Translations under genes and position numbers: made by a program | The notes under the pieces: model-generated | The model's input: only the letters and a program-made list of their open reading frames with translations | Told to the model about the DNA's origin: nothing | Databases searched by the model: none | Shown here: positions 1-6,700 of the stretch, piece by piece | Layout of the letters: each line of letters begins with the position of its first letter | Numbering within the stretch: the first letter of the stretch is position 1 | Assembly: GCA_029243605.1 (NCBI GenBank) | Contig: JAQWRT010000005.1 | Span: forward strand, 124,001 to 188,000 | Direction: 5' to 3' | Origin: Myxococcota bacterium | GTDB taxonomy: Bacteria > Myxococcota_A > UBA9160 > UBA4427 | DNA: 64,000 nucleotides

Positions 1-749
1 TGCCCCAGGAGATGCCCGAGCTCAACCCTCGGCTGCGCTCCCAACTCTCGAGCGGATTCGTCGCTGAGCTCGACCCCCCGGATCAACGCGTCCGCCGGGC
101 CATCCTCCGGAGCAAGGCGGCCCACGGGGGCGTCGCGCTCCCCGCGGAGTGCCTGGACATTCTCGTCGAAAACCTCCGGGGGAGTGTCCGGGAGCTCGAG
201 GGCGCCCTGATCCAGCTGGTCACCACTTCCTCGCTGTTGAAGCGCGCCATCGACCTCGAGCTGACCGAAAGCGCCATCGCCAAGAAGATCTCCGCATCGC
301 CCCGGAAACGGCGGCTGACCATCGGGGACGTGATCGGGGTGGTGGCGGGGTTCTTTCAGTCCAGTCCCGAGCAGCTCGCCTCCCGGTCCCGGCGCAAGCA
401 GGTGCTCGTCCCCCGACAGCTCGCCATGTACCTCTGCCGCCGCTACACCGACGCCCCAGTGGGAAAAATCGGCGAGGCCCTGGGCCGCGACCACCCCGCC
501 GTGCGCAACGCCATCGAGAAGATCGAGCGCGGTATCCTCGAAAGGCCCCCGCTGCGCTACCAGGTCGAAGCCCTGGGCGAGCGACTCGACAGCCTGGTCG
601 GCGAGCTCGACCGCGGCGATTCGGCGCCCCAGTCACGAAGCCCCCAGTCACGAAGCCCCCAGTCACGACGCCCCCAGTCACGACGCCCCCCGCAAGACCT
701 CTCCCAAGACCTCTCGCAAGACCTCTCGCAGTACCCCTCGGCGCCCTGA
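1..749 (+). CDS. dnaA: Chromosomal replication initiator DnaA, C-terminal part (5' end outside window)
   Basis: The reading frame is open from the first bases, so the start lies to the left of the window. What is visible is the end of AAA+ domain III, with the sensor-2 motif VRELEGAL, and then DNA-binding domain IV with the helix-turn-helix PRQLAMYLCRRYTDAP and the signature GRDHPAVRNAIEKIE near nt 482-525. DnaA loads the replicative helicase at the origin. The signature normally reads DHTTV, so two threonines that contact DNA in the E. coli protein are replaced by Pro and Ala. The protein also carries a repetitive tail of about 60 residues beyond domain IV, rich in PQSR and QDLS units, where most DnaA proteins end. 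It converges on cofH with a 33-bp gap. The family assignment is certain; whether it is the only initiator in the genome cannot be judged here. Confidence 0.9.
   Translation, partial: PQEMPELNPRLRSQLSSGFVAELDPPDQRVRRAILRSKAAHGGVALPAECLDILVENLRGSVRELEGALIQLVTTSSLLKRAIDLELTESAIAKKISASPRKRRLTIGDVIGVVAGFFQSSPEQLASRSRRKQVLVPRQLAMYLCRRYTDAPVGKIGEALGRDHPAVRNAIEKIERGILERPPLRYQVEALGERLDSLVGELDRGDSAPQSRSPQSRSPQSRRPQSRRPPQDLSQDLSQDLSQYPSAP
631..690 (+). repeat. Four tandem 15-bp units inside the dnaA tail
   Basis: Four head-to-tail 15-bp units occur at 631-645, 646-660, 661-675 and 676-690. The first two read AGTCACGAAGCCCCC and the last two AGTCACGACGCCCCC. They stay in frame and encode a repeated PQSR(S/R) pentapeptide. 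Confidence 0.95.
693..728 (+). repeat. Three tandem 12-bp units at the dnaA 3' end
   Basis: Three 12-bp units, CAAGACCTCTCC followed by two copies of CAAGACCTCTCG, follow the 15-bp array directly. They encode a repeated QDLS tetrapeptide. The near identity of the units suggests recent expansion. Confidence 0.95.
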
Positions 750-782
750 TCACCGGGCCCCGGGCGAGACCCGACGAATCCG

Positions 783-2039
783 CTAGCGAACCACCTGCAA
801 GGAGGCCAAATCCTCGGCGCTCTGCTCTGGGGTGGGAGCAGCCTCGGGCGTCACGGGCTCAGGGGCGGGGGCGGGATCAGGGGCGGGGTCAAGGGCGGGA
901 TCAAGGGCGGGGTCATCGAAGCGACGGAGACTCTGGTAGAGGGTTCCGCGCTCCACGGGAACGCGTCCGATCTCCCGGATCAAGCGCCGAAAATCTTCCG
1001 GGGCTGTGTTCTCGCCGAACTGCGAGCCCGACTCCCGGCTGATGGACTCCTCCATCAGCGTGCCGCCAAAATCATTGGCCCCGGCGTCGAGAGCGACCTG
1101 GCCCAATTTATGACCCATCTTCACCCAGGAGACCTGGATATTCGTGATCCACGGGCGCATGAAGAGCCGAGACACCGCCACGACTCGCAGGTCCTCGGGG
1201 GCGGTGGCGCCCGGGCGCGACCCGAGCACGTTGTAGAGCTCGTTGCGCTCGTGGATATAACCCAGGGGAACGAACTCGGTGAAGCCGCCGGTCTCCTTTT
1301 GGACGTCTCGGATCAACCCCATATGCGCCGCGATATGCCGGGGACTCTCGATGTGTCCGTACATCACGGTCGAGGTCGTAGGTAGCCCAACCCGGTGAGC
1401 GGCCTTGATGATCTCGACCCATCGGTCGGTCTTGAGTTTGCGGGGTGAGAGGATGTCCCGGATCTCGTCGTCCAGGATCTCCGCGGCTGTCCCCGGCAAG
1501 CTGCTGACCCCGGCCTCCTTGAGCCAGGCCAGGTAGTCACCGATCTCCATATCACTCTTGCGATGGCCGAAGTCAATTTCCTCGGGCGAGAAGGCATGCA
1601 GGTGCAGTTGGGGAAACGCGGACTTAACCGCCGATGCGATCTCGTGGTAGTAAGCATGATCTTTTTGGGGATGGATACCCCCTTGCATGCAAATCTCTGT
1701 CGCGCCTCGCTCGATGGCGTCGGCGCATTTTTCCAAAAGCTTGTCCGTGTCGTGGACAAAGGCATCGGAATCGTGCTTGTGCCGGGCAAAGCCGCAGAAG
1801 GAGCAACCCACGTAGCAAATATTCGTGAAGTTGATGTTGCGGCAAACGACGTAGGTCACGTCGTCTCCCACATCTTCCTTGCGCGCTTTGTCCGCCGCCC
1901 AATACAGCGCGTGGCGATCGGCGCCCTCGGCTCTGAGCAGGCATTCCGCCTCCTCAACCGAAATTTCTCGGCCATCCAGGGCAGCCTCGAGAATGGCCGC
2001 CACTCGGGGATCAACATCTTCCAGCATACGTTCGAACAT
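783..2039 (-). CDS. cofH: FO synthase subunit 2, radical SAM (5-amino-6-ribitylaminouracil-tyrosine transferase)
   Basis: CofH joins tyrosine-derived 4-hydroxybenzyl to 5-amino-6-(D-ribitylamino)uracil in the first step to FO, the chromophore of coenzyme F420. The radical SAM cluster motif CYVGCSFC gives Cys75, Cys79 and Cys82, and RNINFTN before it and ATEICMQGGIHP after it are typical of CofH rather than MqnC or MqnE. The protein has 418 residues; about 40 C-terminal residues are a low-complexity DPALDPAPDP tail outside the enzyme fold. The start ATG overlaps the cofG stop by one base (TGATG), so the two are translationally coupled. Its 3' end faces dnaA. Confidence 0.9.
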   Translation of the reverse strand: MFERMLEDVDPRVAAILEAALDGREISVEEAECLLRAEGADRHALYWAADKARKEDVGDDVTYVVCRNINFTNICYVGCSFCGFARHKHDSDAFVHDTDKLLEKCADAIERGATEICMQGGIHPQKDHAYYHEIASAVKSAFPQLHLHAFSPEEIDFGHRKSDMEIGDYLAWLKEAGVSSLPGTAAEILDDEIRDILSPRKLKTDRWVEIIKAAHRVGLPTTSTVMYGHIESPRHIAAHMGLIRDVQKETGGFTEFVPLGYIHERNELYNVLGSRPGATAPEDLRVVAVSRLFMRPWITNIQVSWVKMGHKLGQVALDAGANDFGGTLMEESISRESGSQFGENTAPEDFRRLIREIGRVPVERGTLYQSLRRFDDPALDPALDPAPDPAPAPEPVTPEAAPTPEQSAEDLASLQVVR

Positions 2040-3301
2040 CAGGCAGCCTCCTCATCGGACTGGTGGGTTGGACGTCGCGCATAGCCCTCGTCGGTAGCCA
2101 GGCGCGTCACTCTTTTTCGCATTTCGGGTTCAAAAAAATCCGGTCGGCCCAAGAGCCAATCCGGGTAGACGGGTCCGCGATCCTTCAGAACCTGGCCGCT
2201 GGCCTCGGTCAACTCACGCAACCCCTCTATGGCGGGCCAAGGGGCTTCGGGGTTGATGAAATCGACGGTGACCGGGGATACGCCACCCCAATCGTTGAGT
2301 CCCGACCGGGCAAGCCTCTCGAGCATGCGCGGCGCAAGGTTCGGGGGCGCTTGCACGTTCATCTCGGGCCCCAGGATCAACCGGGTCAGCGCCACCCAGG
2401 CGACCACTTCATCGTCCCGAATCGGAGCTGTAGCTCGCATGGGGGTGCTGGGCTTGGGATGAAAGGGCTGAACGATCACTTCCTGAATATGCTGGTGTCG
2501 CTCCTGCAACTCACGCAAGGCCATCAGGGTCTCGACACGCTCTTCGTCGTTTTCACCGATGCCCAGAAGAAGTCCGCTGGTGAAGGGAATGCGGAGTTGC
2601 CCGGCCTCGTCGTGCATCCGTATACGCACCGCGGGGTCTTTATCGGGAGCATGAAAATGAGCCATGCCCTTGCCTCGCAAGCGGGTGCTCGTGGTCTCCA
2701 TCATCAGCCCCATGGAAGCGTTCCACGGCCGAAGCACTTCCATTTCCTCCGCCGAAAGAATCCCTGCATTGGTATGCGGAATCATGCCCCCTTCAACGGC
2801 GACCTTACAGGCCTCGAGAACCAGATCGATGGTGGTGCGATAGCCGCGATCCTTCAGCCATTCCCGATGACTCCCGTAAGCCACCTCGGGCTTATCCCCC
2901 AAGCACATGAGAGCCTCGGTACAGCCCGTGGCGACTCCGCCGCGAACGCATTCGGCCACCTCTTCCAGGGAGTAGGTATGGGCCTCGGCGGAATCGGGCT
3001 GCTTGGCAAAGCTGCAATACGTACAGCGATTGCGACACAGGTTCGTCAGCGGCAGAAAAATATTCCGCGAGACGGTCACGACGTCGCCCTTGAACTTTCG
3101 CTTGCTCTCGAAGGCCCCTTCGGCCAAAACCTCGAGGACGCCTTCACTCCGGATATTCGAGGCCAGGCGCAGGGCTGCAGCCGAGTCCAGAGTCCCCGCA
3201 TCCACAGCGGCGCGAACGACGGACTCGGCTTCCGTGCGATTCAGGGGCGCTTCGGGCTGGGGCAAGCTCAAGGGAAAACCTTCTCTAGGAGGGGCGGGCA
3301 T
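2039..3301 (-). CDS. cofG: FO synthase subunit 1, radical SAM (7,8-didemethyl-8-hydroxy-5-deazariboflavin synthase)
   Basis: CofG closes the deazaflavin ring to give FO, acting on the CofH product. The cluster motif CRNRCTYC (Cys89, Cys93, Cys96) follows a VTVSRNIFLPLTN stretch characteristic of CofG, and MMETTSTRL near residue 207 is also typical. At 420 residues it is of normal length. Having cofG and cofH as two adjacent genes, rather than one fused fbiC-type gene, is the archaeal and cyanobacterial arrangement. The gap to folB upstream is 75 bp, so the pair may be the tail of the fatty acid operon or have its own promoter. No other F420 gene (cofC, cofD, cofE) is in the window. Confidence 0.9.
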   Translation of the reverse strand: MPAPPREGFPLSLPQPEAPLNRTEAESVVRAAVDAGTLDSAAALRLASNIRSEGVLEVLAEGAFESKRKFKGDVVTVSRNIFLPLTNLCRNRCTYCSFAKQPDSAEAHTYSLEEVAECVRGGVATGCTEALMCLGDKPEVAYGSHREWLKDRGYRTTIDLVLEACKVAVEGGMIPHTNAGILSAEEMEVLRPWNASMGLMMETTSTRLRGKGMAHFHAPDKDPAVRIRMHDEAGQLRIPFTSGLLLGIGENDEERVETLMALRELQERHQHIQEVIVQPFHPKPSTPMRATAPIRDDEVVAWVALTRLILGPEMNVQAPPNLAPRMLERLARSGLNDWGGVSPVTVDFINPEAPWPAIEGLRELTEASGQVLKDRGPVYPDWLLGRPDFFEPEMRKRVTRLATDEGYARRPTHQSDEEAA

Positions 3302-3376
3302 GATACCCCCCGGACGGGAACCCGACTAGCCACCCGATGAGGCTTGAATGAGCAAAACGACCCCTGGGGGTCCGGG

Positions 3377-3766
3377 TCAGCCTTTTGCGAAGCGGGTCAT
3401 ACGAATCCCGGCGGATTCGACGGATCCCGCCATGGGCCTGGCTTTGCGCACAGTGATCTGGACCCACTCGATTTCGAAACGCGTCAGCAGGGCCTCGGCG
3501 ATGCGCTCACCCAGGGCCTCGACCAAATTGTGCTCCCCGGCGCCGGCCACGCTCTCCACGACCTTGAAAATTTCGCCGTAGTCGATGGTTTCCTCGACGC
3601 GATCACTGCGCCCGGACGCCTCCAGGGAACAACCGATTTCGAGATCCACGCGAACCGACCGGCCCAGGGCGCGCTCGCCCGGGGTCACACCCAGAGCAGC
3701 CGGAACCTGCACGTTCTCCAACAAGATCGCGTCGGGCAAAGCACCCCGCCGCTCAGTTCCCTGCAT
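3377..3766 (-). CDS. folB: Dihydroneopterin aldolase
   Basis: FolB converts 7,8-dihydroneopterin to 6-hydroxymethyl-dihydropterin and glycolaldehyde in folate synthesis in the cytoplasm. The 129-residue protein has the family pattern: LENVQVPAALGVTPGER near the N terminus, TIDYGEIFKVVE in the middle, and VRKARPM with the conserved lysine near the C terminus. Its start overlaps the end of the carboxylase gene by 14 bp, so it belongs to the same transcript. Folate synthesis has no obvious link to the fatty acid genes upstream; the placement looks like simple co-transcription. Confidence 0.88.
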   Translation of the reverse strand: MQGTERRGALPDAILLENVQVPAALGVTPGERALGRSVRVDLEIGCSLEASGRSDRVEETIDYGEIFKVVESVAGAGEHNLVEALGERIAEALLTRFEIEWVQITVRKARPMAGSVESAGIRMTRFAKG

Positions 3767-6700
3767 TTTTTCCTCCCTCGGAAGGCGCCGCTGCTGCTCG
3801 GGCCGCCCGATCCCGGGTGCCCTCGAGCGCCTTGCGAAGCGAATCGATCAAGCGCCTCCGCATGTCCTGAGGCTCCATGATATCCCGCAACGAGCCCACT
3901 TCCCGAGCCCGCTCGACACTGTGCACCCGGTCGAATTCAGCCGCGACCTCGGCCTGTTTTTCCAGGGTGACATCGCGGACAAGCACCTCGAGTTTCTCGC
4001 GCAGCTCGGCACTGGGGCGAACGCGCAATTCGCGCTGCATTTCCACAACCCGCGAATCAGAAACCGCCTGGGAGCGAACTTCCCGGGCGAAGACCACCGA
4101 TGCCGCCGGGCCACCACCGATCACCGAAGCGTATGAACCCGTCAGGGCGGTGGACTCCAGACTCGGATTCAAGGCCTGGCTGAACACCACGTAGGCCCCG
4201 CCGTGATAGCGCGAGACGACACAGAAGAGGATCGGCCCCTCAAAGTTAACGACAGCCCGAGCGATTTCGGCTCCATACTCGAGTTGCAGTTTTCGTAGGG
4301 ACTCGGGAGAGCCGTCGAAACCCGAAAGGTTGGCGAGGATCACCACGGGCCGAATTCCACTGGCTGCGTTGATAGCTCGGGCCATCTTCTTGGAGGATTG
4401 CGGGAAGAGGGTTCCCCCATTCCAGGCCTCTGGCCCATCGTGGGGCCGATAGCCGTTCCGAATCACAGAATGGCTCTCAATCCCGATCAATTCGACCGGG
4501 AATCCTCCGAGATGAGCGTCCCAGACGATCGTGGTCTCTGCCCCCACCATGGCCTGCCAACGCTCGAGCTGGCCCCCATCCGAATCGATCACCGCCTGCA
4601 TGACCGTCCGCATCCCAAAGGGTCTTTTGCGCCCGGGGTTTTTTGAATCATCGAAGATTTCGCCCACCGTGGCGAAACCAAAGCTATCGCTCGGAATCTC
4701 GAAATCGCAGATCGAGCGATCATCGGGATCGGTGCTGGGCAATCGACGCGGGCCGCTTTCCCCCGGCGCTGTGTAGGTGAACTCATAGTGCCTGTAGAGA
4801 ATCTCGTAGGCCTCGAAGAGATTCGGCGCGTGGTATTGCGCCTCTCCATTGGGTCCCATGATCCGCTCGTAGCCGCCGATGGCCACTTCGTCTTCAGCCG
4901 ATACCGAGCCCGCCGCTTCCAGAGCCCTGCGGCCGGTGAGAACCATCGAGGCGTCCGGGGTCATGATCAGCGCGCCCCGGGTGTGCATCAACATCGTGGC
5001 CAACGCGTCAAAATAAGACTGAGCCCCGATATTGACCCCCGCCACCAGCAGGTTCACGATGCCACCCGCCTGGGTGAAGGTCACGATTCGGCGGACCACC
5101 CGGGCGGTCGCATCGAGGTTCTCGGTTCCGCTATCCATGGCGATACGCGCCCCGCTCGACACCGAAACCCATTCCAGGGGGAGGCTCTCCTTTTCGGCCA
5201 GATCGAAGGCCGCGACCAGGCGATCGCACTCCGGAGCCGAGAGCGCCCCCATGCCCATGCTTGCATCCGAGAGCACGAGCACTCGGCGCATCCCTTCCGG
5301 ATGCTTGGCCGTGGGGGTCGAAATCAGGCCCAGCACCACCGCGGCCTGGTTTCCCCCATAGGGCCGGTCGCCGATGGGAATCGCTCGGGGTACGGAGCTC
5401 TCGGGGTCCAGGTCGAATTCGGCGAACGCAGCCGGGCTCGATGGAGTGGTGCCAGGGCGAGTTTTGTCCGCCTGGGAAGCGCGGTCATCCGCGACCAACA
5501 TCTTGAGAATTTCGTAGGGGTAGGGCTGACCCTGACGACGGGTCGCCACCAATTTCCGCTCATAGGAACTCGCCGGCACCAGGGGCTCCCGGTGAGGTGC
5601 GCGTGCGGCGATTTCCATTCGGCCATTGGCGTCGAAGATCTCGAGTTCCTGGGAGACGGGCGGCGCCTCGGGATTCTCCCGATCGAGCAGGTTCAAGCGG
5701 ACCAAAACTTTCTCGAGACCCAGGTGCCGAGTCGCGGGCGCCAACTGACTGGCGATTCGCTCGACGGATTTCGAGTCGACGAAGATGGCCGGCGCGACGT
5801 AGAGCGCGATGCGGTTCCAACGCAAACGGCGGCGGCCGTCGTGGACCTGGAGAATGGTCCGTAGGCTCCGAGTCGCACGCTGGAAGGTCTGCTCGAAAGC
5901 GGGCAGGTGAACCGCCAGCTCGTGGCTTGCCGAAGAAGCACGATCCCTGGCATCGGCGAGCACAAAGACTCGCTCGTCCCCAGGGACTTCTCGAGCGTGG
6001 CCAACGAAGGCGTAGACACCCTCCTCTGCCGGCGTCCGCTCGAGCTCGAAATTCACGTAGCGGGCCAAACCAATTCGCTCCGCGGTTTCGGGGTGGAGAT
6101 CGTAGAGCGCGCGCAGGACAGGCTTTCCCCCATCCGACTCCCACGTCTTGAATACGTGATCGATGCCCCCTTCTTCACCCAGCAAGCCCAGGGTCACCAC
6201 CCGACCGCCGGCGCCTTCCACGATCTGCGCTTCGAACTCCTCGCGGATGGAGGAAAAGTCCAGAGCTTCGTTCGGCGGCACAACCACTTCGAGGGCGCGA
6301 AAGACCGTACCCTCTTCGGCGGCAGCGATCTTCTGAGCGGCCTTGCAGAGGTACCCGAACACCTCCATTAGGTTGTCCCGACCCGCGAGTACGGCGAGGA
6401 CCAGACCCAGTTCCTTGTAGCGAAGGCAATGAATGCGGCTCCCACCCTCGAGCGTCGTGCTGTATTCCTCGGCGATCCGTGGCGCATACCGGCGCTGGAT
6501 ATGCGCGGCCAAGGCGATCTCCCGCCGGGCCGAGTCGTCTCCCATGATCCAATGTCCGACCCGATCGAATACCCGGCGCGGCGCGGCGGCGACCTCGCGC
6601 AGGACGCCGGCGGGAGGCACCGAAAACTCGGTCTCCGACGCCGACAGCCATTCGTCCACCACCTTCGACGTGCGCGCGGCGCGCGCCTCGATGCCGGGCT

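Noticed and set aside
783-2039. cofH considered as mqnC or mqnE (menaquinone, futalosine route)
   Set aside because: The ATEICMQGGIHP segment and the adjacent true cofG fit CofH; no mqnA, mqnB or mqnD is near.
2063-3340. A 425-codon frame antisense to cofG
   Set aside because: Mirror of a clear radical SAM gene; no recognisable domain.
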